This document shows positions 20,488 through 29,868 of a DNA stretch of 64,000 nucleotides, piece after piece. The notes beneath the pieces were generated by a model. It saw only the letters and a list, made by a program, of their open reading frames with translations, ran no database searches and had not been told where the DNA came from. The stretch is from Ceratobasidium sp. AG-K (lineage: Eukaryota; Basidiomycota; Agaricomycetes; Cantharellales; Ceratobasidiaceae), in NCBI GenBank assembly GCA_037039685.1, contig JAWNGF010000006.1:1612001-1676000 (forward strand), given 5' to 3'. The position numbers and the translations under genes were made by a program. Numbering within the stretch: the stretch's first letter is position 1; every line of letters begins with the position of its first letter.

Positions 20488-20499
20488 GCAAAGCAAGCT
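20488..20499 (+). other. Self-primer-binding site of B-I
   Basis: Two bases (TT) after the LTR, GCAAAGCAAGCT is complementary to AGCTTGCTTTGC, the predicted 5' end of family B RNA. In this copy's own LTR 11 of 12 positions match because the LTR motif has one G-to-A change. Confidence 0.65.
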
Positions 20500-20541
20500 C
20501 TTAGTACACTGAGCCACAAGAAAACAAGGTCACATGACAAC

Positions 20542-20791
20542 ATGGACAATCAATCCTCAAGTGCAGTGTCTCAAAGGAGCAAGGCTCCAACCAGCACAAT
20601 AGCTGAAGTCCAATCAAACCCCTCAAGAGGAGCAAGAGAACAGGCAGGTGACTGGACTCTGCCACTTAGAAGCGCCAGCTGTGTATCAAGACCCCCTTCC
20701 ACCAGTGTCCCAGGAGGAATTGGCAATATTATTGAAACATTGGGAACTCAAGAAGAACCCGGAAATTGAAACAAAGAAAGGTCCACTTCAC
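20542..20791 (+). pseudogene. gag: Gag of B-I, N-terminal fragment
   Basis: It starts MDNQSSS, homologous to the B-IV Gag start MDNRSSS; the Arg codon CGA reads CAA here (CpG to CpA). It is Ser/Pro-rich and likely disordered. An in-frame TGA occurs near 20770 and the fragment ends at the B-II insertion. The continuation is at 59557-60722. Confidence 0.85.
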
Positions 20792-20909
20792 TGTTGTTAC
20801 CTGTCTCTCCCTCCGTCTCTCTTTGCAGTTTTGTGGCTCGTACTGGCGCCTTAAGCACCCCTTCTCTTTGTTGAGCCCTCTCCCTTGTTTAGTGAGGTGT
20901 ATGGATGAC
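20792..20909 (+). repeat. 5' LTR of B-II, left part
   Basis: It starts TGTTGTTACC (degenerate TGTCGTGACC) and breaks off at ATGGATGAC. The continuation TTGCCACCATGAGTC is at 51248. The uninterrupted form of this junction is seen in the B-II 3' LTR near 59165, which proves the break. Confidence 0.9.
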
Positions 20910-21399
20910 TGTCGCAACCTGCTAAGTAGTAGAGTTGACAACTGCTAATCGCCTTGTTGACTGTGAGTGATAAGTCTAAGTAGACTAAATTGCTAAGGGA
21001 AATTGCTAGCTTCTAAGTAGAAGTCCTAGCTCCAAATCCAAGTGGCTGCTGTAGTGGCTAAGTAGCCAAGTGCCTCTGATCACACACTGCAGGGAGAGTT
21101 GACAAGGCAAAGCAAGCTGGGGGTGACCATGCTTGCAAGCCAGTATATATAGGCAAGAGGCGAGTGAGTCATATAAGTACATGAGTCACAACCCCAAGTC
21201 AGAGTCCAAGTCATAAAGGGGGCTGCTCAGGCCAGCCAATAGAAAACAGCATGAGTCATATGACTCATGGTGACACATCATCCATACACCTCACTAAGCG
21301 AGGGAGAGGGCACATCTATACAGAAGAGGCGCTTAAGGCGCCGATACAAGCCACAAGTCCGCAGAAAGAGAGATAGAGGGCGGGACAGGTCACGACATT
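20910..21399 (-). repeat. 3' LTR of B-III (490 bp)
   Basis: On the plus strand it reads TGTCGCAACC to GGTCACGACA. The predicted RNA start motif is intact (complement at 21107-21118). It abuts a GGGGGGCAA polypurine tract at about 21400-21410. Confidence 0.92.
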
Positions 21400-21437
21400 G
21401 CCCCCCCACATAGGGCCAGGTAGTGGAGCGCCTGAGC

Positions 21438-22438
21438 CTATCTGCGGGCAACCCATTCCTTCAGTTCCAGCCAGCCGACCCGCTCCGCAAGGTTGCGCAT
21501 GTCTGATTCAAGGACCTCATTCATGTGGTCCCACTTCTCCTGGTAGAGCCGGTCCAGCTCTTCCTGGTGTCGTTGCTGGAGGCGCTCGAGCTCTTGCTGC
21601 TCCCGGAGTGCCCACTGTTCTTGTCAGTGGTTGAGCCACTTGTTGAGTTGGTCAACCGTCCAGGATCCGCACTGGACAAGGCAGTAGGCCTCCAAGATGT
21701 TTGCGTCGCAAGGCATGCGGTCGGTGGGCGGGTGGGGCTCAAGGTTGGCAATTGCCTGCCCGACATTGGCGATGAGGGCCTCGACATTCTCCCAGGCCCT
21801 GTCCCAGGTCGCGTTCCACTCCCGCTCCACTCGCTCTGCCACTTTGTCGGTGATAGGGGGAGGGGGAGGGACATTGATCATCCCCTCCTTGATCTTGCCT
21901 GGTTCCAGGTGGTCGTTGGTGGTGGGCTGGGGCTCGGTTTCTTGAGCTGTCCAGTCGACAATGTTGAAAGGGGGTTCGGGGTAGGTGTTGTCAGCAACTG
22001 GTTGTTCAGGCTTCTTTTGCCACTCACAAGGGGTGGGCCATCCACTGGTGAAGTCATAGGAGCAATTGCTCCACCAGATTCCGTTGGAATCAATGTGTCC
22101 CCCATTGGCCAGGGCGAGGTGGGGGTTGCTTTTGCGTTTGAACCACTTGTCTCCTTCCCACTTGTGGCCAGTGTCCCAGTTCCATGCATTGACGCTCTGG
22201 GTGACCACATCGCGGACAGTGAGTCCGATGCACCCTCGGCAATGGTAGTACTTGCTCCGACCAATGTCGGTCGGATCTGAGGGCCGGGAGTTGGGGTGGC
22301 TGACCCAGAGGAGGGAACCGAGTTGGGGGTGGATGAGGGACTTGCCTTCTTCGTCCCACTTGAGGTTGCCTCGCTTGGCGAGGGGGATGTAGCCGAGGTG
22401 AACCCCAGGCTCAAGATTGTTGGCCAGTTTCCTAGCCT
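21438..22438 (-). pseudogene. ORF3 of B-III, C-terminal part
   Basis: It continues the ORF3 begun at 29868 after removal of A-2 and its CTTTG duplication. The core YYHCRGCIGLTV (C-x-G-C) and the MPCDANILEAY block are present. An in-frame TGA at 21624-21626 replaces CGA of the B-IV copy (CpG to TpG). The remaining 62 codons to the original stop are still readable, including the coiled-coil-like Glu/Gln/Arg-rich end and GWLELKEWVARR. In the other frame the Ser/Thr-rich pol tail also stays readable (21521-22443, one stop). Confidence 0.85.
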
Positions 22439-22443
22439 CTTTG

Positions 22444-22922
22444 TGTCGTAAGCTTCTTCTTGGTGGCTATGAAACAAGCCGCAATGGAGAGTGGACGGCA
22501 CTAAGACCTAAGCGACCTCTTGAACTGCAACACACTTAAGTGTCTGTAGGCTCTTAAGGGTAGGGGTGGTTCAAAGTGTCACTCAAAGGGGATGTTTGAC
22601 AAGACAAAACAAGCTGGGGTTGCCAGGCTTGTTAGTCCTCTATATATATTCACAAAGAGGCCGAGTCATACAAGGCGCAGCCACATGAGTCACACAAGAG
22701 AGCCAGTCAGGAGTGTCCATGTGAGTCATGCTGTATGAACAGACATGACTCGTTCAAAGCACAGCCGCGTTACACAGTGTAACAGAAATAACCACAAGAA
22801 GGTGGCAATGCGGCGGGAAAACAAGGGGAAAGACAAAAGAAGAGCAAACACAAATACAAACACAAGAGACGAGAGAGGATGAGGCGCAGACGAGTCCAAT
22901 GGCGAGAGCATGGCTCGCAACA
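22444..22922 (-). repeat. 3' LTR of A-2 (479 bp)
   Basis: On the plus strand it reads TGTCGTAAGC to GCTCGCAACA; one terminal base is changed (CGACA to CAACA). It is followed by TTACTCCCCCC, the complement of the polypurine tract. Confidence 0.95.
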
Positions 22923-22968
22923 TTACTCCCCCCTTAAGGTCCTTGAGGGGGAACCCAAAAGGGCCGAT

Positions 22969-23730
22969 CTACTGCACCCAGCAGTCCTTGTCAACCTTTT
23001 TGACCAGGGAGTCGAGCTCGTCCTCCTTATCCTCCGTGAGGTCAATGGGGTTGAACACAGTGTTACCTGGTTCATCGCAATGCTCCTCCCACTTCTCCCA
23101 GGTCTTCTCGTCCGTCCAGTCCGCCTTGGACCAGTCCATGACCCTCTCCTGCTCCTCCACATGGTCCTCGTCCCATTGTCGTACGTCCGGCTCGACCTCC
23201 TTCCATTGCGACAAGTCCGCATCCTTCTCCTGCCACCAGAATGGCTTCCATTCGAACTTTTCCCTCTGGTAGCGTCCCCGCTCCATCCTCCAATCCGCCA
23301 AGTCTGCTTTGAAGTTCTTGTCCCATGCGTCGTTCCATCGAGGCCTCAGAGTGGGAGGGTGACCTTTGTATCCTGGGACCCATTCGCTGCTGTAGGCCCC
23401 TTCTTGTCCCCATTCGACCACCCCGAGCTTGTGCATGGATAGTAACACAACTTCGGACACCTGGAAGGCTGCGCATCCTCGGCATACGTAGATGTCTTTT
23501 CGCTGGAGCTGCATGCGTGTTGGCCATTTTTTGCCGACCCATTCGAACTCTCCCAGGTCGGAGTGCAAGATGTCGTCGGAGGCACGGAATTGGAGTCGGC
23601 CTGGGCTCTGCTGGGACCTTTTGAAGATGTAGAGGGTGGCTCCCGAGTCCAGGATGCGAGCCGTCTGGAAGGCAGGCCTGTCGAGAACGTGGACAAGGTT
23701 GTTGGCAATGGTGGCACGGGTGACAGCAGG
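22969..23730 (-). CDS. ORF3 of A-2
   Basis: It starts at the conserved MPAVTR Met and is about 253 residues. It is very close to the A-1 and A-4 products: VCRGC core, Trp-rich second half and CWVQ end. The frame is -1 relative to pol, and it overlaps the pol 3' end by about 385 nt. No lesion was seen. Role unknown; see the A-1 entry for the domain description. Confidence 0.8.
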   Translation of the reverse strand, partial: PAVTRATIANNLVHVLDRPAFQTARILDSGATLYIFKRSQQSPGRLQFRASDDILHSDLGEFEWVGKKWPTRMQLQRKDIYVCRGCAAFQVSEVVLLSMHKLGVVEWGQEGAYSSEWVPGYKGHPPTLRPRWNDAWDKNFKADLADWRMERGRYQREKFEWKPFWWQEKDADLSQWKEVEPDVRQWDEDHVEEQERVMDWSKADWTDEKTWEKWEEHCDEPGNTVFNPIDLTEDKEDELDSLVKKVDKDCWVQ

Positions 23731-26700
23731 CATAGTGTGCAAAAAAGGTTTAGAGCGTTAAGTGTGTAGAGCGAGTTGGAATATGAGCAAGTTCTGCAAG
23801 TTGTGTTGTTGTCCCGTTCGGCCCTCCCTTTAATACTTCTTGTCTTGTAGTTTGACAGTGTTGGGGCGTTTGGGAAATCCTTCAAGAACTTCCTTATTAT
23901 TACTCCGAGGTGACCGAAATCTTCTGCCCGTTGTTCTGTGTCTTCTTTTTCATCATAACCCTTCCATCTAACCCTGTAGAACAACCCGTCCTTTGTTTCC
24001 TTCCAGTCCACGATTTTTTCCACTTCGTATTCTTCCTCTCCTTCTTCCGTTGTGATCGGCGGTGGTCGGGGTTGGTTTCTGTGAAAGTTCTCATCCTTTT
24101 TGTATGGACTAAGAAGATTGCTGTGGAACACAGGGTGTATTCTCATGGTTTTTGGAAGCTCCAATTTGTAGGCGTGGCTTGACATGACTTTCTTGATCTT
24201 GAAAGGACCGCGTTTCTTGTTGTCAAGTTTCTTGTTGGGACGGTTTGTCTTTATGTTTTGTCCGTAAAGCCAGACAAGGTCGTCTTCTTTGTATTTTGGT
24301 TCGTGTTCCACTGTGTCCTTTCTCCTGTGCCATTCCATTGCCGCTTTTGCTTCGTCCCATACTTCCTGCCAGTTGTTTGCTTTCTTATCAGCTTCAGGAA
24401 TTGTGGTAACTTCTGCTGAAACATTTCATAGTGGTTCTCTGCCGTTGATAATCTCGAATGGGGTTTTTCCTGTGATCCCGTGTCGCTGGTTGTTGTAGCA
24501 GAATTCTGCGATAGGAAGTAGTTTGGCCCAGTTGTCTTGCCTGTAGTTAACAAATGTGCAAAGCCATGCTTCTATCCACTGGTTTATCCGTTCCGTTATT
24601 CCATCTGTTTGTGGATGATATGCCGTGCTGAACGTTGGTTTTGTTCCGATTTTTTGGTAGAGGGCCTTCAGGAACTTGCTGTTGAAGGTTGTTCCTCTGT
24701 CCGAAACTGTACTTCGTGGGAAGCCGTGTAACCTCCAAACGTTCTTCAGGAAAAGATCGGCAAGTTGATCTGCAGTTGTTGATTCTTTGCAGGCTATGAA
24801 GTGTGCCATGCGAGAGAATCGATCCACCACCACTAAAATGCTGTCGTTCCCTTGTGATTTTGGAAGTTTTACGATGAAATCGTATGCAATATCCTCCCAT
24901 GGACTGTTCGGGATCTCGAGTGCTTTCAGTGGTACTTGGCTTTTTGCTCCTTTTGCTCTTTGGCACTGCTCACAAGAGTCAACGTATTTGTTTACTGTTG
25001 CTTTAAGTCCAGGCCAGTAGTATTTTCTTGAGATTAGCTCCAGTGTTCGGGCTTGACCCTGGTGCCCTGCCATTGGTGAATCGTGGTGTAATCTGAGGAT
25101 TTTTAGCCTAGTGTCCTTGTCTTCTGGCACGTAGATTCTCCCATCTATCCAGAGCAGGTTTTCCTCGAAGTTGTAGTTCCTGATTCCCTGTTGCACTGAT
25201 TTGGGTAGGGTCTCCTTCTCTTTGCACAATTCTATGATTTTCCTGATGCTTTCATCTTCGGTTTGTGCTTCCCTAATGTCGGCAATGATGTCTGACTTGA
25301 CTTCCCCGGCGAATCCTTTGAACTGTTCCTCCTTGATCATAATTTGCTCTGCTGTTGGTATTTTGCTATGATCCGCTCTTCTGGACAGTAGGTCTGGCTT
25401 TGTTGACATATTCCCCGGACGGTAAACTATTTCAAAGTTGTAGGAAGCCAGGATTTGATGCCATCGAGCGTGACGTCGGTTAAATGTAGTTGCCTTTTTC
25501 CAGTATTGCAGGTTACGGTGATCGGTGTAGATTGTTATCGGTTCTCTTGTTCCTTCTAGATGCAATCGCCAGTGTTTTAGTGATTCCACAATTGCCATCA
25601 ATTCCTTGTCGTGGACATCGTAGTTCATTTGTGCAGCGTTAAAGGATTTTGATAGGAAAGCGATCGGGTGTAAGTAACTGTCGTCTTGTCTTTGAGAAAG
25701 TATCGATCCCATAGCGACGCCGCTTGCATCGGTTTCCAATATGTAAGGTTTTGCTGGATCTGGATGTCGTAGTAGTGGTTCCTTGCATATTTCCTTCTTC
25801 AGGTTATCGAAAGCCTCCTGTTGTTCTGCTTCCCATTTCCATTTCTGATCCTTCCTTGTTAGAACGGTTAACGGTTTCGCCAGGCCGCTGAAGTTTGGTA
25901 CGAATCGCCTGTAAAAATTTGCAAATCCTAGGAAGGCTTGGACCTGTTTGACTGTCCTTGGCTCCTTCCATTCCTTGATTGCCTTGACCTTTTCCTCTTG
26001 CATTGATATCCCCTCCTCACTGATATTTATTCCTGTGTAGACAAGTTTCTTGACAAAGAATTCGCATTTTGGCAGTTTTGCAAAGAGGTTGTTGTCTAAC
26101 AGGATTTTGAGTACCTTTCAAACGTCTTCCACATGCTGGTTTCGGTCTTTGGAGAAAATTAGTATGTCATCGATGTAAACAATGACACAGACGTCAATCA
26201 AGTTGTGGAATATGTGATTCATATATCGTTGGAATGTCGCCGGCGCGTTCTTCAATCCAAAGGGCATGACAACATATTCGAAGAGGCCTTCCTTGGTTCG
26301 GAATGCCGTTTTCCATTCGTCTCCTTCTTTGACTCGGATGTTGTTGAACCCCATATGCAAGTCTATTTTAGAAAAGATTTTTGCGTCCTTGATCTTGTCG
26401 AGGAGATCTTCCATTAGTGGCATAGGGAAGCGGTTGTCCTTTGTTATTTTGTTCATTGGGCCGAAATGTTGAACCAACCTGAGTTCTGGAGGTTTTTCCG
26501 GGTTCTTTGGGTCTAGTCCCTTTTTGACAAAGAAGGTTGCTGCGGCTACTGGTGATTTGCTCGGTCGGATTTTGCCTGCCGCTAGTTCCTCATCTAGGTA
26601 CTTTCTGAGGGCTATGGATTCTGCTGGTGAGAGTGGAATTGGCCTAGCCGGTTTAGGGAGTTCAGCTCCTTCCACCAGATCGATGCAACAGTCGTATGGA

Positions 26701-27212
26701 CGATGGTCCGGTATCCGTTTAAATTTTTCCTCGCTGAAGACTTCTGCATAATCTTTGAATTCTTCGGGTATGTCTTCGATTTCTGCAGCTTTTCCAATGA
26801 TGTTGTCTGGTCGCCAGGAAATTTCTTTTGATAGCCAATCGATTATTGGATTGGCTTCCTCTAGCCATTCTAACCCCAGAATCAAGTGTGTATCTCCAGT
26901 AGGCATGGCGAAAAAGTTTTGCTTGAAGTTTTTCCCATGTAACTCAAATTCCAGATTTGCTTTGAATCGGATTTGATGTGACAGTTCCTTTCCTTGAATT
27001 CCAATTATTTTTCTAGGTGTAGCCAGTTCAATTAGAGCCACATTGTTTCTTCGTGCCCAAGTGATGTCGATGAAGTTCCTTGATGCTCCTGAGTCGATGA
27101 GGGTAGCGATGGGTTCCGTGATTCCAGTAATATTTGTGTAGACAATTGTTGATTCGCTGGTAGCTCTAAGGTACATTGTTTCCATTACTGGTTCGTTGGT
27201 CTCTCCACACAC
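23346..27212 (-). pseudogene. pol: Pol of A-2, two nonsense codons
   Basis: The frame starts at the GTG of VCGET in the -1 frame after gag; no ATG is available there, so I infer frameshift expression. Protease has IDSGAS, RT has the motif A Asp and YIDD, integrase has HHCC and DDE, and a chromodomain follows. Breaks: TGA at 26118-26120, where A-1 has CGA (Arg, CpG to TpG), and TGA at 24426-24428, where A-1 has TGG (Trp). Between them and on each side the frame is unchanged. The RT motif normally VQDLRGVN reads VQHFGPMN, which may itself be damaging. Confidence 0.9.
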
Positions 27213-27239
27213 AGTTAGAGGGAGACCTCGCCTTTTCCC
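27199..27239 (-). promoter_or_regulatory. Predicted -1 ribosomal frameshift signal, A-2 gag/pol
   Basis: Read on the minus strand: heptamer G GGA AAA (complement at 27233-27239) in the gag frame, 5-nt spacer GGCGA, then GGTCTCCC pairing with GG-A-GAGACC across a 13-nt loop. The gag TAA (27215-27217) falls in the loop. Pol is in the -1 frame and lacks an ATG. The same arrangement occurs in A-3. Confidence 0.7.
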
Positions 27240-29212
27240 GACTCGGGTTCCTCTTCAATTTTTTCTTCCCTTCCTTTGAGGTTAGGTTCCTCCTTTTTCC
27301 ATTCCTTCTCCGGGCACTTGGCAAGCATGTGTTTGTCTGATCCGCATTTCAGGCAGTGTTTCGAGGAAATCCTAGCCTTGTAAACCTCGTCTGGAAGTCT
27401 CTTTGTAGAGCTGGAGGATGCTGATATTGTCTTCTTCCCCGTTGTGTTCTTGATTGCCTGTAGTTTCTGATCAATGGAGATTGCGATTGATATCCATCGG
27501 TCAAGGGATAGTTCTTGTTCTGTCCCATCTTCGTTGATCAGGGTAAGTTCGAAACGAGCCAGTTCGGTTTTGACTTCAGGCTTCAACCCTTCCTTGAATT
27601 GGTTGATCAGAGCCTCCTGACCCCAGTTTACATCTACCAGAAGATATCGGAATTCCGAAGCATAGTTTGCTACTGAGTTGTTCTGTTTGCATTTTCGGAT
27701 GTCCGATTCGGCTTTGGCTTTTTTGTTGGGGTCACTGAACTGTTCCATGAAGTGTGCCTTGAAACTTTCCCATGAAGCAAGGTTTTGGTTATTTTCCCTT
27801 TGGTTAAGCAATCGTAAGAGTACTTGTGCCCAGTGAGTGGCGGCTTTGTTCTCGGATTTGAAGTTTGCTAGAGCTTTGCGGATCCTTTCTTCGTTGGAAG
27901 TGTATTGATTGCCCAAGCGTACAAAGTAGCTCTCCATTTGTGTGATGAACATTTCAGCACCTTCTCCTTTCTTTCCGTCAAAGGCTTCTGGACGAGTCAC
28001 TTTGGGACGACGTGAACTGTTACCAATGTTTGGGTTCTCGGTCAGTCGTTGGATTCTTAATTCTAATTCGTCAATCCTGGTAGATTCCGCGTCTGGATGT
28101 GGTGGAGGATTTGATTGCCTAGAGGGGATCCTGTGCAGGGATGCTTCGTCCATTTCTTCTTGCATATTGTTGATAGCTTCCTGAACTTCCGTGATTTTGG
28201 CAGTGAAGGAGGTTCCTTCCTGTCGTAAGGTTTCTAGTCCTTGTGTTACTGCCTTGTTCCATTCGAGTTGCCCTTGTCTGGTAGTGTTGAGTTCTTTGCG
28301 TACATTGTTCACTAGTCCTTGAGTGTTGGTAACCTCATTTCGAAGGCGGGTTACGTCTTGACCGACTAGAAAGGAATTATGTTTGCCATTCCTTGCCGCG
28401 TTCAGAATGTCCGTCAAGGTGCCTTGTAGGGTGTTGATGGAGTCGTTAAAGATTTGCTGGTTGTTTGCTAGGACCTGTGTCGCTTGTTCTAGGCTGCTAA
28501 GCCTTCGATCTATAGTGACTCTCATTCCATCTATAACCCTAAGGGTGGCATTGTGTCTTCCTTCTAGAAGGTCATCCAGGTCGTCTAGATTACTGATTAC
28601 AGTCCTGCTGCTAGAGCTGGAACTTGAACTTGAGCTTCCTGGATCACCGGCGCTTTGTTGTACTGGGGCCGATTGCTCGGAGTAACCCTGTGGGATATAT
28701 GGTGGTGCTGGAATCGCTGGTGTGACTGGCTGAGAAGCCATTGGAATTGGTCCTGCGTTGGTGATGGTTCCTCCAATATGAGGGACTGTAGGGACATTAG
28801 GAACGTGTGGTGTGGGAGGAGGTCTAATGGGAACAAGCGACACGCCCCCATGAGCTTTGGGTTGGGGAGAAAAGAACTGTCTCCTAGTCCCTAGTGGCCA
28901 CAAGGGATGTGATGGGCCTGGACTTCCCGTTGGAATGCAAATTACAGCTGGAGTGGGGTCATTTGTGAGATCTCCTGGTTCTCTATTCATGATAGTGGGT
29001 TCTTCCTCTTGTACAGTTGTCATGTCGGCAATGCCGAAAGATCCTGGCATTGATGTTTGACTTTGGGGACGTGATCGGGCAGGACCTCCCGCTTGAGTTT
29101 GTGCAATATCTTGCTCGTTTAGTGATCCTGTGGGCCTTGCTGCCCGACTGGGTCCTCTTCTTGTTGATATAGTGGATGAGGGATGTGACCCTCCATCTTC
29201 TTGAATAGACAT
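27215..29212 (-). CDS. gag: Gag of A-2
   Basis: 665 residues, starting MSIQEDGG 29 nt after the LTR. The N-terminal third is Pro/Ser/Thr-rich with a poly-Ser run. The middle (about 200-360) is helical and probably coiled-coil. About 410-570 is a retrotransposon capsid domain (AEMFITQMESYF, then AATHWAQ and FMEQFSDPNKK). One CCHC knuckle (C-LK-C-GSDK-H-MLAK-C) lies near residue 620. The protein should form the virus-like particle and bind element RNA. Intact. Confidence 0.92.
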   Translation of the reverse strand: MSIQEDGGSHPSSTISTRRGPSRAARPTGSLNEQDIAQTQAGGPARSRPQSQTSMPGSFGIADMTTVQEEEPTIMNREPGDLTNDPTPAVICIPTGSPGPSHPLWPLGTRRQFFSPQPKAHGGVSLVPIRPPPTPHVPNVPTVPHIGGTITNAGPIPMASQPVTPAIPAPPYIPQGYSEQSAPVQQSAGDPGSSSSSSSSSSRTVISNLDDLDDLLEGRHNATLRVIDGMRVTIDRRLSSLEQATQVLANNQQIFNDSINTLQGTLTDILNAARNGKHNSFLVGQDVTRLRNEVTNTQGLVNNVRKELNTTRQGQLEWNKAVTQGLETLRQEGTSFTAKITEVQEAINNMQEEMDEASLHRIPSRQSNPPPHPDAESTRIDELELRIQRLTENPNIGNSSRRPKVTRPEAFDGKKGEGAEMFITQMESYFVRLGNQYTSNEERIRKALANFKSENKAATHWAQVLLRLLNQRENNQNLASWESFKAHFMEQFSDPNKKAKAESDIRKCKQNNSVANYASEFRYLLVDVNWGQEALINQFKEGLKPEVKTELARFELTLINEDGTEQELSLDRWISIAISIDQKLQAIKNTTGKKTISASSSSTKRLPDEVYKARISSKHCLKCGSDKHMLAKCPEKEWKKEEPNLKGREEKIEEEPESGKGEVSL

Positions 29213-29241
29213 GTTTGTATGTTGTTAAGCTTGTTTTGTAA

Positions 29242-29720
29242 TGTCGTAAGCTTCTTCTTGGTGGCTATGAAACAAGCCGCGATGGAGAGTGGACGGCACT
29301 AAGACCTAAGCGACCTCTTGAACTGCAACACACTTAAGTGTCTGTAGGCTCTTAAGGGTAGGGGTGGTTCAAAGTGTCACTCAAAGGGGATGTTTGACGA
29401 GACAAAACAAGCTGGGGTTGCCAGGCTTGTTAGTCCTCTATATATATTCACAAAGAGGCCGAGTCATACAAGGCGCAGCCACATGAGTCACACAAGAGAG
29501 CCAGTCAGGAGTGTCCATGTGAGTCATGCTGTATGAACAGACATGACTCGTACAAAGCACAGCCGCGTTACATAGTGTAACAGAAATAACCACAAGAAGG
29601 TGGCAATGCGGCGGGAAAACCAGGGGAAAGACAAAAGAAGAGCAAACACAAATACAAACACAAGAGACGAGAGAGGATGAGGCGCAGACGAGTCCGATGG
29701 CGAGAGCATGGCTCGCGACA
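29242..29720 (-). repeat. 5' LTR of A-2 (479 bp)
   Basis: On the plus strand it reads TGTCGTAAGC to GCTCGCGACA. The primer site lies just left of it: complement AGCTTGTTTTGT, then AA, then the LTR. It matches the predicted RNA start in the LTR over 12 nt. Confidence 0.95.
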
Positions 29721-29868
29721 CTTTGAGGGACCAGGGCGCTGTGGCCCTGCAGTTGACGGCAAATTTGCCAGGTCTGCTAGCCATGATGGCCTTGCCATAG
29801 GCGGCGCTGAGCCTGTAGGAGGCGAGGCGGGCGGCGGCAGCAGCATTGTTGGAGCGAATGGGGGCCAT
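29721..29868 (-). pseudogene. ORF3 of B-III, N-terminal part
   Basis: It starts MAPIRSNNAAAAARLAS and is cut by A-2 after about 49 codons, within the segment homologous to APWSLNEAKALAEALEPG of B-IV. The remainder is at 21438-22438. Confidence 0.85.

Larger units (their letters stand above)
22444..29720 (-). mobile_element. Ty3/gypsy element A-2, complete structure
   Basis: Two 479-bp LTRs (22444-22922 and 29242-29720) differ at only a handful of positions by eye. The flanks are CTTTG (22439-22443 and 29721-29725). It sits inside ORF3 of B-III, same strand. Gag and ORF3 are open; pol has two nonsense codons. All signals are recognisable: primer site, frameshift signal and polypurine tract. 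Confidence 0.96.
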